Below are positions 40,687 to 49,056 of a DNA stretch of 64,000 nt, one piece after another. This DNA comes from Streptomyces fildesensis. GTDB lineage: Bacteria > Actinomycetota > Actinomycetes > Streptomycetales > Streptomycetaceae. The stretch is taken from positions 88,121-152,120 of the forward strand of contig NZ_JAAIKO010000014.1 of NCBI RefSeq assembly GCF_016107395.1, given 5' to 3'. The notes beneath the pieces are model-generated. The model was not told the DNA's origin and made no database searches. It worked only from the letters and a program-made list of their open reading frames with translations. How positions within the stretch are numbered: position 1 is the stretch's first letter; each line of letters starts with the position of its first letter. Position numbers and translations under genes: made by a program.

Positions 40687-42370
40687 GGAACTGGGGCCTT
40701 TCGACAAGGTAGTAGTGCGGGAGAACGACATCGGGCAGGACGGAGAGCGCCGCTTCGTACGCGCGCCGCACCTCCGCGACGGTGACGGGCCGGCCGCCGT
40801 CGCCCCTTGCGTGCGGGACCACCCGCACCGTCACCCGGGGCGCCCCGGCGGCGTCCCGGTCGACGAGCAGTTCGGCGTCGGCCACGGCTTCCAGGCCGAG
40901 CAGGGCCCGGCGCATGGCACCGAGATCGGCCCAGGAGGCGTCGGTCAGCAGCCAGTCGTCACCCCTGGCAAGGGGCCGGACGAGGAAGCCGTCCGGCGCC
41001 GCCATCGGGACCCCGGGGCGGCGGGCGGACTCGGTCAGCAGCGTCTCCATGTCCAGGAGCAGCCCGCGGACGTCGTCCCGGGGCAGGTACGCGGTGTCCG
41101 CGACCAGTCGGTGCACGGTGATCGGGCCCTCCGGCTCGGAGCTCACGTTGTAGTAGAGCTTCAGGGCGGGCAGGGCGAACGGCGCCGCCCAGGAGAAGGA
41201 CCGGTCGTCCGCGCCCTCCTCCGCCGTGTCCTCCGGTGTCCGGGTCCGCTGTTCCGGCTCGCCGAACAGCAGAGTGGTGTCGTTGTGCAGGACGGACAGG
41301 TCCAGCCGCTGCCCCCGGGCCTGGCCCGCCGCCGCGATCAGCCCGTCGAGATCCGCCGGGTCGTACTGGGCCCTGGCGTACCCGCGCAGCGTGTCCTTGT
41401 GGGTGGCGCGGACGACGTCGTCGAACGCGGGCCCGGAGACATCGGGGCAGAGCACGACATCGGAGGCGAGCGGGGCGACCATGCCCTGCCGGTCCGCGCC
41501 GACCCGGTTGGCGAAGATCGTCTTCAGCGCGCAGCGGGTGGTGCCGTTGCGGCGCGCGAGGAGCGCCGCGAACGCCGCGAGGTGCACGGTCGCCGTGCTC
41601 ACCTGGCAGCGCAGGGCGATCGTCCGGGCGGCGGCGTCCATCGGGGCGGAGCGCAGCTCGCCGTGCGCGGCCCCGGGATCGCCCGACGCCCCCGCGAACA
41701 TCGACTGCGGGGCGCCGTCGAGGACCTTGCGCACATACGCGCCCGACCGGCGGTTCATCGCCCGGCCCCGCTCGGACTGCTCCTGCTCCGCCAGATCCAG
41801 CGGCTGGGTGCGCCGCGGCCCGGCCGCATCGGCGGCGGGCCGGCCCGCCAGCCGGTCCCGCAGATCCTGTTCCAGGATCCGCAGCGCCCAGCCGTCCAGC
41901 GCCACATGGGAGAGATAGAGAAGGACGCGGAACGGCGCTCCCCCGGGCGCCAGCAGCAGCGTGACCCGGATCCCCCATTCGTGTGAGAGGTCGAAGCCGG
42001 ACTCCGCCATCCGGGTGTGCAGCCGGACGGTCTCGGCCTCGGGATCGGCGCCGGCCGCCATGGGTTCGATCCGGACGGGCAGCCGTCCCTCCCCCTGGAC
42101 CGACTGCCGGGGCGGCTCAGCGTCCGTTCCCGGGAGGTAGACGGTGCGCAGGCTCTCGTACGCGGCCACCACCTGCCGCAGGGCGGCCAGCACGTCCTCG
42201 GTGGTGAAGGTGCCGTCCAGCTCCACGAAGTACTTGATGTTGTAGTCGTAGGCGTGCGCCTCGGTCCTGCTCCGCACCGCCTCGTAGATCACCCGTTGTC
42301 CCCACGTCAGGGGTGCCTGGGCGGAGCGCAGTCCCGCGAGGTCCAGCTGGGCCGTCCACGTGTCGGTCAC
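40670..42370 (-). CDS. Stand-alone NRPS-like condensation domain protein
   Basis: 566 residues in the condensation/acyltransferase superfamily: LTWGQRVIYEAV at the start, FRVLLYLSHVALDGWALRILEQDL carrying the HHxxxDG equivalent (here SHVALDG, with the second His and the Asp-Gly intact), and a DFG-like region near LLFGEPEQ. No adenylation or carrier domain is attached. It probably joins an ACP-bound acyl group to an amine or hydroxyl. GTG 42370 overlaps the HAD gene stop by four bases. The extra C-terminal about 100 residues are of unknown role. Confidence 0.8.
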   Translation of the reverse strand: MTDTWTAQLDLAGLRSAQAPLTWGQRVIYEAVRSRTEAHAYDYNIKYFVELDGTFTTEDVLAALRQVVAAYESLRTVYLPGTDAEPPRQSVQGEGRLPVRIEPMAAGADPEAETVRLHTRMAESGFDLSHEWGIRVTLLLAPGGAPFRVLLYLSHVALDGWALRILEQDLRDRLAGRPAADAAGPRRTQPLDLAEQEQSERGRAMNRRSGAYVRKVLDGAPQSMFAGASGDPGAAHGELRSAPMDAAARTIALRCQVSTATVHLAAFAALLARRNGTTRCALKTIFANRVGADRQGMVAPLASDVVLCPDVSGPAFDDVVRATHKDTLRGYARAQYDPADLDGLIAAAGQARGQRLDLSVLHNDTTLLFGEPEQRTRTPEDTAEEGADDRSFSWAAPFALPALKLYYNVSSEPEGPITVHRLVADTAYLPRDDVRGLLLDMETLLTESARRPGVPMAAPDGFLVRPLARGDDWLLTDASWADLGAMRRALLGLEAVADAELLVDRDAAGAPRVTVRVVPHARGDGGRPVTVAEVRRAYEAALSVLPDVVLPHYYLVERPQFRVASH

Positions 42371-43002
42371 CCCTCGCTCCCGGCGGCCGGCAGGAGAGAG
42401 GCGGTCAGCAGGGCGGGCAGTCCGGCGAGCGACGCCAGTGCGGCGCCCGGGGCGCCCCCCACCAGATAGGTGGCAATGCCCGCCGCCTCCCCCTGCCGGA
42501 CGTCGTGCGCGGTGTCCCCGGCGAAGACCACCTCGGCCGCGGAGAGTCCCAGCAGTCCCCGGGCCCGGTGCAGACCCTCCGGGGCCGGCTTGGGCTCGTC
42601 GACGTCCTCGCGGGCGACCAGCAGCGGGATGTCGAGGCCCGCGGCGGTGAGCAGCAGGGCCGCGGCGGCCCGGGAGCGGCCGGTGCACACCCCGAGGGCG
42701 AGGCCCAGCGCGGCCAGCTCCTCGATCGCCTCGGCGGCGCCCGGCCGGGGCGGGGCGGGTGCCTCCGCGAGCGCGAGCGGGAAGTGCGCGTTGTAGGCCG
42801 CCATCGCCCGCTCGGCGAGCGGCTCACCGACCAGCCGGACGAGCGTCGCCCGATCGGTCGCGGCCGACCGGGTCGCGATGAGGGCCGCGCTCGGCCGCGG
42901 CAGCCCGAGGTCCTGGCACGCCGCGCGCAGACAGCTCACATGCACGCCCCGGGACTCCACCAGCGTTCCGTCGAGATCGAGGATGACGCCCCGCACCGTC
43001 AT
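42367..43002 (-). CDS. HAD-superfamily phosphatase
   Basis: 211 residues. Motif I VILDLDGTLVESRG, motif II LGVCTGRSR (Thr), motif III Lys in DEPKPAPEG and motif IV VVFAGDTAHDVRQGEAAG are all present, typical of PGP/beta-PGM-like phosphatases with an alpha-helical cap. ATG 43002 with AGGAAG. Overlaps both neighbours by four bases, between the CobT homologue and the condensation protein. It could remove the 5'-phosphate from a CobT-made ribotide; that pairing is inference. Confidence 0.88.
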   Translation of the reverse strand: MTVRGVILDLDGTLVESRGVHVSCLRAACQDLGLPRPSAALIATRSAATDRATLVRLVGEPLAERAMAAYNAHFPLALAEAPAPPRPGAAEAIEELAALGLALGVCTGRSRAAAALLLTAAGLDIPLLVAREDVDEPKPAPEGLHRARGLLGLSAAEVVFAGDTAHDVRQGEAAGIATYLVGGAPGAALASLAGLPALLTASLLPAAGSEG

Positions 43003-44198
43003 ATGCGTTCGCTTCCTGAAGGGTCGGGGGACTGCGCCGTCGCGTTGCGGGACTGCTCGTTCGATGGAGGAGAAGCCGCAGGTGGAGGGCCGGATGCGGC
43101 GGCCAGTTCGGTCACCGCGAGCAGCGCGTTGACCGGGCCGGCCGCGAGCGCGGCGCCCGATCCCATGCCGAGCCGCATCTCCAGGTCGAGCACCGGCTTC
43201 AGCCCCATCTCGTCCAGCAGCATCCGGTGGGCGGGTTCGGTGGAGACATGGGAGGCCACCAGGTACTCGCGGACCTGCGGGCACAGCCGGCAGGCGATGA
43301 GCGCGGACACCGCCGTCATACAGCCGTCGAGCACCACCAGGCAGCCGCGGGCGGCGGCGGCCAGGATCACGCCGACGTTGCCGCACAGCTCGTAACCGCC
43401 GAGCGCGGCGAGCTGCCGGACCGGATCCCCGCCGTGGACCGGATCGCCGTCGGGCCCGGACGTGCGCTCCAGCGCCTGTTCCACCAGCCGCGTCTTGAGC
43501 CGGACGATCTCCTCGCCGACGCCGGAGCCCCTGCCCGCGAGGTCCCGCGGGTCGGCCCCGAGCAGCCGGGCGGCCAGCGCGGCGGCCGACGTCGTGTTGC
43601 CGACGCCGATCTCACCGCAGGCGGCCATGCTCCCGGCGGGGAAGACCTCGTGGGCGAACCGGGCGCCGGCCTCGATCGAGTCCAGCGCCTGTCCGAAGGT
43701 CATCGCGTCGGCGCGGGTGATGTCCGCCGTGCCGTATCCGATCTTGTAGCGGTGGTCCCCGGTGTCGGTGCGCAGCCCCAGGTCCGCGGCCTCCACCCGG
43801 CCGCCCACCCGGGCGGCGAGCGCGCAGACGGGTGCCTGTCCCGCGACGATCTCCGCGAAGAGCCGGGCGGTGGCCTCCGGCCGGTGCGCGGAGACTCCGT
43901 GCTCGGCCACCCCGTGGTCGCCCGCCAGTACCGAGACCACGACCGGCAGCGGCCGGGCGCGGTGCGTCCGCAGGATGCCCGCGACCTGCCAGCCGATCTC
44001 GTCGAGGCGGCCGAGACTGCCGGCCGGTCTGGATCCTGTCGCGGCGACCAGTCGCGCCAGCCGCGCGGTCCGCCGGTCGAACGCGCCGACCGCGTCGGTC
44101 AGCACGCCCAGCCGTTCCTCCGGCCGTACTCCGGCACGCTCGGCGGCACCGCCGCCGGCCTCGTGCCCGCTCCGGTCCGCCGCCCTCGAAACCTCCAC
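42999..44198 (-). CDS. CobT-like phosphoribosyltransferase with altered catalytic residue
   Basis: 399 residues similar to nicotinate-nucleotide:dimethylbenzimidazole phosphoribosyltransferase. Family motifs: GSLGRLDEIG, LAGDHGVAEHGVS, GEIGVGNTTSAAALAARLLG, and LDLEMRLGMGSGAALA. In CobT that last motif is LGEGSGA and its Glu (Glu317 in Salmonella) is the catalytic base; here it is Met345 (bases 43164-43166). About 40 extra Pro/Ser-rich residues end the protein. GTG 44198 is the likely start (GGGGGAGG just upstream). No cobalamin genes are nearby, so a secondary-metabolic substrate is more likely. Confidence 0.8.
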   Translation of the reverse strand: MEVSRAADRSGHEAGGGAAERAGVRPEERLGVLTDAVGAFDRRTARLARLVAATGSRPAGSLGRLDEIGWQVAGILRTHRARPLPVVVSVLAGDHGVAEHGVSAHRPEATARLFAEIVAGQAPVCALAARVGGRVEAADLGLRTDTGDHRYKIGYGTADITRADAMTFGQALDSIEAGARFAHEVFPAGSMAACGEIGVGNTTSAAALAARLLGADPRDLAGRGSGVGEEIVRLKTRLVEQALERTSGPDGDPVHGGDPVRQLAALGGYELCGNVGVILAAAARGCLVVLDGCMTAVSALIACRLCPQVREYLVASHVSTEPAHRMLLDEMGLKPVLDLEMRLGMGSGAALAAGPVNALLAVTELAAASGPPPAASPPSNEQSRNATAQSPDPSGSERI

Positions 44199-44352
44199 CA
44201 GCCCTCCCCCGTCGAAGCGTTCACCACGGCCGCTCCCCCGGCCCCGGCCGCAGCCGGGCCACACAGTACGCGGCGGTTTTGCCGATGTCACGAAGTGATC
44301 CCCGGCGCTCGGGAGCTGTCCGGGAGACCGTTCGGGGACCGCGTCAAAAGTC

Positions 44353-44390
44353 CAAGCGCTCCTCCCCGGAAGCCCAAGCGCTCTTCAAGG
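44353..44390 (+). promoter_or_regulatory. 11/22-bp-phased direct repeats in the divergent promoter
   Basis: CCAAGCGCTC occurs at 44353 and 44375 (22-bp period) and TCAAG at 44386 (11 bp further), upstream of a TAGGCT -10 candidate at 44422-44427. Direct heptamers phased by 11 or 22 bp are typical of SARP activator sites. No SARP gene is in the window. Confidence 0.4.
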
Positions 44391-44421
44391 AAAGCCCTTT
44401 CGCCCCCACTGGGCCCACTGT

Positions 44422-44427
44422 TAGGCT
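44422..44427 (+). promoter_or_regulatory. Candidate -10 box for the acp operon
   Basis: TAGGCT, between the phased repeats and the DasR-like site, reading toward the ACP gene. Confidence 0.35.
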
Positions 44428-44437
44428 CGCGCCCTCA

Positions 44438-44453
44438 ACCGGTCTAGACAACT
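44438..44453. promoter_or_regulatory. DasR-like operator (dre) in the cluster promoter
   Basis: ACCGGTCTAGACAACT matches the dre consensus ACTGGTCTAGACCACT, as I remember it, at 14 of 16 positions, including the complete GGTCTAGAC core. Located just downstream of the -10 candidate and 48 bases before the ACP start, a position suited to repression. Confidence 0.6.
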
Positions 44454-44500
44454 TATCGGCTGAGTACGGGGCGATCCTGCCATGGCGTGGGAGAGGGACG

Positions 44501-44752
44501 ATGATTTCTCGGGAGACAGTCGTGGCGGCGCTCGTCGGCCGCCTCGCGGAAACCCTGCCGGAAGCGCGCGGTGCCGCGCTCCAGGAGACGGACGATCTGC
44601 GGCAGTTCGCCGGATTCGACTCCCTGGGAATCCTGGAGACGCTGGTGTGGCTGGAGTCGGAGTTCGACATCACCATCCCGGACGAGGACCTGGACGTGGA
44701 GAACTTCCAGTCGGTCGGCAGGATGGCCGACTTCGTCCTCACCCACCGCTGA
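44501..44752 (+). CDS. Acyl carrier protein
   Basis: 83 residues, discrete ACP. The 4'-phosphopantetheine site is the Ser in GFDSLGILETLVWLE, near residue 40, and the acidic helix DEDLDVENFQSV follows. ATG 44501 is preceded by GGGAGAGGG. First gene of the plus-strand arm of the cluster, 31 bases before the ligase gene. Probably carries the acyl group that the ligase activates and the condensation protein transfers. Confidence 0.9.
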   Translation: MISRETVVAALVGRLAETLPEARGAALQETDDLRQFAGFDSLGILETLVWLESEFDITIPDEDLDVENFQSVGRMADFVLTHR

Positions 44753-44783
44753 CCGGCTCTTGACCGGATATCCAGGAGGAGCA

Positions 44784-46187
44784 GTGGCGGACGCCGGATT
44801 CTTCGCGGCAGTTCGGGACGGGGCGGGACGGAGCGACGACGTCGCCCTCATCTCCGGCAAGCGGGCATGGACCTACCGTGAGTTGATCACCTCGGCGGAA
44901 ATCTTCGCCGGGCACCTCGGGCGGCACCCCACCACGGGACTGCCGGTTGTGGTGGACGTCGCCGACGCGGCTGTCCGCGCGGTCGTCACCCTCGCCGCGG
45001 ACCTGGCCCAACTGACCGTCCTGCACAGCGATCCCGGCGCGCCCACCGACTTCGGCGGGCTCGTCGTCCGGGACAGCGCGACGCTCCCGGAGCCGTCGGA
45101 ACCGCCCGCCGTACGGACCACCGACGGCGGCGTCGAGCTGTGGACGCACACCCGGGCCGCCACCCACAGCCTGGCCGGCATCCCGGCCCGCTCTCAGATC
45201 TTCCTCACCTCGGGATCCACCGGAACGCCCACCGGCGTCGTCCGGCCGGCCGCCACCGTCCTCACGGACGCGCACCGGATCGCGGCGTTCATGGGATACG
45301 AGCAGGGCCTGCCGGGCGTCGTCAGCACCCTTGCCTTCCACTGCTACGGCTTCGCCTACGGCATCGCCGCGCCCCTGCTGCACGGCACCCCGATCCGGCA
45401 CGTCCCCTCGCGGTCCATACCGTCCCAACTGGCCCGCGCGGTGCGCGAGCACGGGGCGCGGACGCTGGTCGGGCTGCCGTTCCAGTTCCAGCTGCTGGCG
45501 GGTACCGCCGCACCGCTGGACTTCGGGGAGCTGCGGATGGCGGTCTCCTCGGGCGCCCCGCTGCCCCCGGCGGCGGCCGGCGCCATCACCGGGCGGTACG
45601 ACTTCGCCCTCTACAACGCGTACGGGTCCTCGGAGACCGGGGCGCTCTCCGCGGCGCTCAGCACCGGGGAGCAGTTGCCGGGCGAGGTCGGCACACCGTT
45701 CCCCGGCGTCGTCCCCCGGCTGGTCCCGGTCGACGGCGTGTCCGGCGGCGGTGAACTGCAGCTGCGGACCGACGCGTTGGCGGCCGGCTACACCGGCACC
45801 GACGGGCTGCTCCCGCTCGACTTCGACGGCGACTGGTACCGCACCGGCGATCTGGCCCGCATCGAAGACGGCGGCATCCGGATCAACGGCCGGCTGAAGA
45901 ACATCATCAACGTCGCGGGCAAGAAGGTCAGCCCGGCGGAGATCGAACGGGTACTGGCCCGGCACCCGGCGGTGACCGACGTCCAGGTCGTCGCGGCCCC
46001 CGACGACGTACGCGGCCAGGTGCCGGCCGCCCGCATCGTCACCAGCTCCGGCCTCACCGTCGCGGAGCTGCTCGCGTGGTGCCAGTCCCGGCTGGCCCCG
46101 CACCAGATGCCGCGGCGGGTCAGCTTCCTGGACGAGATCCCCCGGTCGGCGATGGGCAAGCCGCTCAAGGGCCCGGAACCGAGCTAG
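44784..46187 (+). CDS. AMP-forming acyl/aryl ligase (ANL superfamily)
   Basis: 467 residues, short for the family. The P-loop is FLTSGSTGTPTGVV, in which the usual Lys of TGxPKG is Thr. A5 NAYGSSETGALS, A7 DWYRTGDLA, A8 INGRLKNIINVAGKKVSPAEIE and A10 IPRSAMGKPLK (catalytic Lys) are present. GTG 44784 follows AGGAGGA. Probably adenylates a carboxylic acid and loads the neighbouring ACP; similarity to benzoate-CoA-ligase-like proteins and the chorismate-lyase-like gene two bases downstream suggest an aromatic acid. Confidence 0.88.
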   Translation: MADAGFFAAVRDGAGRSDDVALISGKRAWTYRELITSAEIFAGHLGRHPTTGLPVVVDVADAAVRAVVTLAADLAQLTVLHSDPGAPTDFGGLVVRDSATLPEPSEPPAVRTTDGGVELWTHTRAATHSLAGIPARSQIFLTSGSTGTPTGVVRPAATVLTDAHRIAAFMGYEQGLPGVVSTLAFHCYGFAYGIAAPLLHGTPIRHVPSRSIPSQLARAVREHGARTLVGLPFQFQLLAGTAAPLDFGELRMAVSSGAPLPPAAAGAITGRYDFALYNAYGSSETGALSAALSTGEQLPGEVGTPFPGVVPRLVPVDGVSGGGELQLRTDALAAGYTGTDGLLPLDFDGDWYRTGDLARIEDGGIRINGRLKNIINVAGKKVSPAEIERVLARHPAVTDVQVVAAPDDVRGQVPAARIVTSSGLTVAELLAWCQSRLAPHQMPRRVSFLDEIPRSAMGKPLKGPEPS

Positions 46188-46189
46188 CC

Positions 46190-46726
46190 ATGGAGAACTC
46201 CGCTCCCGGTATCCACCGCACCTCACGCGGCACGTTCATGGAACTGCCCCCGCAGACCCGCATGCTGCTGGAGAGCGAGGGATCGACCACGATCCTGCTG
46301 GAGTCCCTGATCGCCTGCCGGCTCACCGTCCGCGTCGACTCCCAGCTTCCGGTGGACGCCGGCTCCCTGGACCGCCGGATCCGCGACGAGCTGGGGCTGT
46401 CGCCGCACGCGAAGCCGGTGCTCCGCAGTTCCGCGCTGCTCACCCCCGCCGGGGAGGTCGTCAGCAGCAACCGTGTCGTCTTCGACGGGGCGGCCGTGCC
46501 GTGGCTCGCGGACACCCAGGACTCCACGCCGCTGGGCCGTGAACTGCGCGCCCGCAACTCCATGCAGCACCGCGTCATCCTCGACAACGGGCTGGCGAGC
46601 TGGCCGCCGGGCGGGGCCGGTACGCCCTGCGCGTTCAAGGAGTACATCATCAACTGCTCCGACGGCAGCCGCATCCACCTGCACGAGACGTTCAGCCCGT
46701 ACTTCGTCCCGGTGCCCGGGCGATGA
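46190..46726 (+). CDS. Chorismate pyruvate-lyase-like protein
   Basis: 178 residues. Pattern of the chorismate-lyase-like fold (UbiC/DUF98): RMLLESEGSTTILLESLIACRLTVRV, VLRSSALLTPAGEVVSSNRVVFDG, and TPLGRELRARNSMQHRVILDNG, with the Arg and Glu residues typical of the family. Members convert chorismate to 4-hydroxybenzoate and pyruvate. No signal peptide. Placed two bases after the ligase and overlapping the dehydratase by four bases. A precursor role for a phenolic acid is inferred; the match is moderate. Confidence 0.6.
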   Translation: MENSAPGIHRTSRGTFMELPPQTRMLLESEGSTTILLESLIACRLTVRVDSQLPVDAGSLDRRIRDELGLSPHAKPVLRSSALLTPAGEVVSSNRVVFDGAAVPWLADTQDSTPLGRELRARNSMQHRVILDNGLASWPPGGAGTPCAFKEYIINCSDGSRIHLHETFSPYFVPVPGR

Positions 46727-48012
46727 GCTGGGAGGGGGTTCCCGAACCGTTCCAGGAGTGGTGGGCCAAGCGCGCCAGGGCGGGCTGGTTCGACGTCACC
46801 CGGATCCCGTTCGACGAGATGGAGGGCTGGTCCTTCGACGAGCCGACCGGGAACCTGGTCCACGGGAGCGGGAAGTTCTTCTCGGTGGAAGGGCTGCGGG
46901 TGACCGACGGGGACGGCCGCGGGACCTGGACCCAGCCGGTGATCCACCAGCCGGAGTTCGGCGTCCTCGGCATCCTCGTGAAGGACTTCGACGGGGTCCC
47001 GCACTGTCTGATGCAGGCGAAGATGGAACCCGGCAACATCAACACCCTGCAGCTCTCCCCCACCGTGCAGGCCACCCGCAGCAACTACACCCGGGTGCAC
47101 GGCGGCCAGCCGACCCGCTACCTCGACCACTTCCGCGGCCCCGGCCGCGGGCAGGTCCTGGTGGACACCCTGCAGTCCGAGCAGGGCACCTGGTTCTGGC
47201 AGAAGCGCAACCGCAACATGGTGGTGCGGGTGACCGAGGACGTTCCGCTGCACGAGGACCACCAGTGGATCGCCTGGGACGACCTGCGGCGGATGCTGCG
47301 GATCGACGACCTCGTCAACATGGACAGCCGCTCGGTGATCGCCTCACTGCCCTTCCCACCGGGCCCCGGTTCTCCCGGGGCCGCGCACCACTCCATGAGC
47401 CACGTCCTCAGCTGGTTCACCGAGGCCAAGACCCGCTGCGACTGGTCCGCGCGGCTGGTGCCGCTGGCCGGTGTGCTGGGCTGGACCCGGTCCGCGCGGC
47501 GGATAGCGGACGAGGACGGGGACCGTTTCGACGTCATCGCGGTACGGGTGCAGGCGGGGAACCGGGAGGTGCCCGGCTGGACGCAGCCGCTGCTCGCCCC
47601 CCGCGGCCTGGGACTCGCCGCGTTCCTCGTCCGCCGGATCGACGGCGTACCGCATCTGCTCGCGCGCGCCGGGCACGAGCCGGGGCTGCTGGACCGGGTC
47701 GAGATCGCGCCCACCGTGCAGCTCCCCGACGCGACGGCCGGCGGCCCGGGCGGAGCGCCGCCGTTCCTCGACGTGGTGAACGGGGCCTCGAAGGACCAGG
47801 TGCGCTTCGACACGGTGCTGTCCGAGGAGGGCGGCCGTTTTTACCACGCCAGGACCCGCTACCGGCTGATCGAGGTCGGGGACGAGGTGCCGGTCCGGGT
47901 GCCGGAGGACTTCTGCTGGACGACCGTGTCCCAGCTGATGGAACTGGTGGGTCACGGCCATTATCTGAACGTGGAGGCGCGCACCCTGCTCGCCTGCGCG
48001 CGGAGCCTGTGA
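46723..48012 (+). CDS. NDP-hexose 2,3-dehydratase
   Basis: 429 residues, composed of two homologous halves (about 1-205 and 225-429). Each half shows the family pattern: WxxPxxxxPEFGVLGILVKDFDGVPHCLMQAKMEPGNINTLQLSPTVQATRSNYTRVHGG in the first, LGLAAFLVRRIDGVPHLLARAGHEPGLLDRVEIAPTVQLPD in the second. These enzymes remove the 2-hydroxyl of dTDP-4-keto-6-deoxyglucose on the way to 2,6-dideoxysugars. ATG 46723 overlaps upstream by four bases. The glucose-1-phosphate thymidylyltransferase and 4,6-dehydratase are not in the window. Confidence 0.93.
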   Translation: MSWEGVPEPFQEWWAKRARAGWFDVTRIPFDEMEGWSFDEPTGNLVHGSGKFFSVEGLRVTDGDGRGTWTQPVIHQPEFGVLGILVKDFDGVPHCLMQAKMEPGNINTLQLSPTVQATRSNYTRVHGGQPTRYLDHFRGPGRGQVLVDTLQSEQGTWFWQKRNRNMVVRVTEDVPLHEDHQWIAWDDLRRMLRIDDLVNMDSRSVIASLPFPPGPGSPGAAHHSMSHVLSWFTEAKTRCDWSARLVPLAGVLGWTRSARRIADEDGDRFDVIAVRVQAGNREVPGWTQPLLAPRGLGLAAFLVRRIDGVPHLLARAGHEPGLLDRVEIAPTVQLPDATAGGPGGAPPFLDVVNGASKDQVRFDTVLSEEGGRFYHARTRYRLIEVGDEVPVRVPEDFCWTTVSQLMELVGHGHYLNVEARTLLACARSL

Positions 48013-48052
48013 CCGGCGACGCGCACCGGTAAATGTGTGAAGGGGAACCCCG

Positions 48053-49051
48053 ATGAGCGAGCCCGAACCGGCCTCCGGCGTCCTGCGGCTCGGGGTGCTG
48101 GGCTGCGCCGACTTCGCCTGGCGCAAGATGCTGCCCGCGATCGCCACCGTCCCGGAGCTCCGGATCACGGCACTGGCCAGCCGTGACCCCGCGAACGCGG
48201 CACGCTTCGCGGACCGGTTCGGCGGCGAGCCCGTCACCGGGTACGAGGCGCTGCTGGAGCGGGAGGACGTCGACGCCGTGTACGTGGTCCTGCCGACCGG
48301 CCTGCACCACCGGTGGGCGATGCGGGCGCTGGACGCCGGCAAGCACGTACTGGCCGAGAAGTCCCTGACGACGGGGGCCGAGGAGGCCGGGGAACTGGTG
48401 GCCGCGGCGCGGGACCACGGTCTGTGGCTGATGGAGAACTTCCTCTTCCTCCACCACTCCCAGCACCCGGCCGTGCGCGAGCGGATCGACGCCGGCGCGA
48501 TCGGTGCGCCGCGCGTCTTCAGCGCCGCCTTCGGCGTCCCGCCGCGCCCCGCCGGCGACATCCGCAACAGCCCTGAGCTCGGCGGCGGCGCCCTGCTGGA
48601 CGTGGGCGCCTACACCGTCCGCGCGGCGACGTACTTCCTCGGCCCGGATCTCACCCTGGCCGGCTCCCACCTGCGGATCGACGGGCGCACGGGCGTGGAC
48701 GTGGGCGGCAGCGCCCTGTTCCACACGCCCTCGGGCGTCTCGGCGGAGCTCTCCTTCGGCTTCGACTCCTCCTACCGCACCACCTATGCCCTGTGGGGCT
48801 CCGAGGGCCGGATCAGCGTGGACCGGGCCTTCACCCCGCCCGCCGATCTGCTGCCCTCGGTGCGCTGGGAGCGGCAGGACTCGGTGGAGGATCTGGTCCT
48901 GCCGGCCGACGACCAGTACGCCAACGGAGCCCGGGCGTTCGCCCACCGGGTGCTGACGGGCGCGCCCTTCGACGCGTACGGGGAGTCGCTGGTGGGCCAG
49001 GCGGCGCTGCTGGAGCAGATCAGGGACCGGGCACACCACGCAACGGTCTAG
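48053..49051 (+). CDS. Gfo/Idh/MocA oxidoreductase, NDP-hexose 3-ketoreductase type
   Basis: 332 residues. Rossmann motif LGVLGCADFAWRKMLPAIA, ITALASRDPANAARFADRFG, DVDAVYVVLPTGLHHRWAMRALDAGKHVLAEKSLTT (the EK motif with catalytic Lys) and GGGALLDVGAYTVRAATYFLG. Reduces the 3-keto intermediate made by the 2,3-dehydratase, as in olivose and oliose pathways. ATG 48053 with AGGGGA, 40 bases after the dehydratase. Last plus-strand gene of the cluster, five bases from the convergent aldo/keto reductase. Confidence 0.9.
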   Translation: MSEPEPASGVLRLGVLGCADFAWRKMLPAIATVPELRITALASRDPANAARFADRFGGEPVTGYEALLEREDVDAVYVVLPTGLHHRWAMRALDAGKHVLAEKSLTTGAEEAGELVAAARDHGLWLMENFLFLHHSQHPAVRERIDAGAIGAPRVFSAAFGVPPRPAGDIRNSPELGGGALLDVGAYTVRAATYFLGPDLTLAGSHLRIDGRTGVDVGGSALFHTPSGVSAELSFGFDSSYRTTYALWGSEGRISVDRAFTPPADLLPSVRWERQDSVEDLVLPADDQYANGARAFAHRVLTGAPFDAYGESLVGQAALLEQIRDRAHHATV

Positions 49052-49056
49052 AACCG

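Noticed and set aside
42999..44198. Cobalamin biosynthesis locus
   Set aside because: Only a CobT homologue is present, without cobU, cobS or corrin genes, and its catalytic Glu is missing.
44571..44783. Extended N-terminus of the AMP ligase reaching into the ACP gene
   Set aside because: The frame is open upstream, but AGGAGGA precedes GTG 44784 and the extension is a shadow of the ACP codons.
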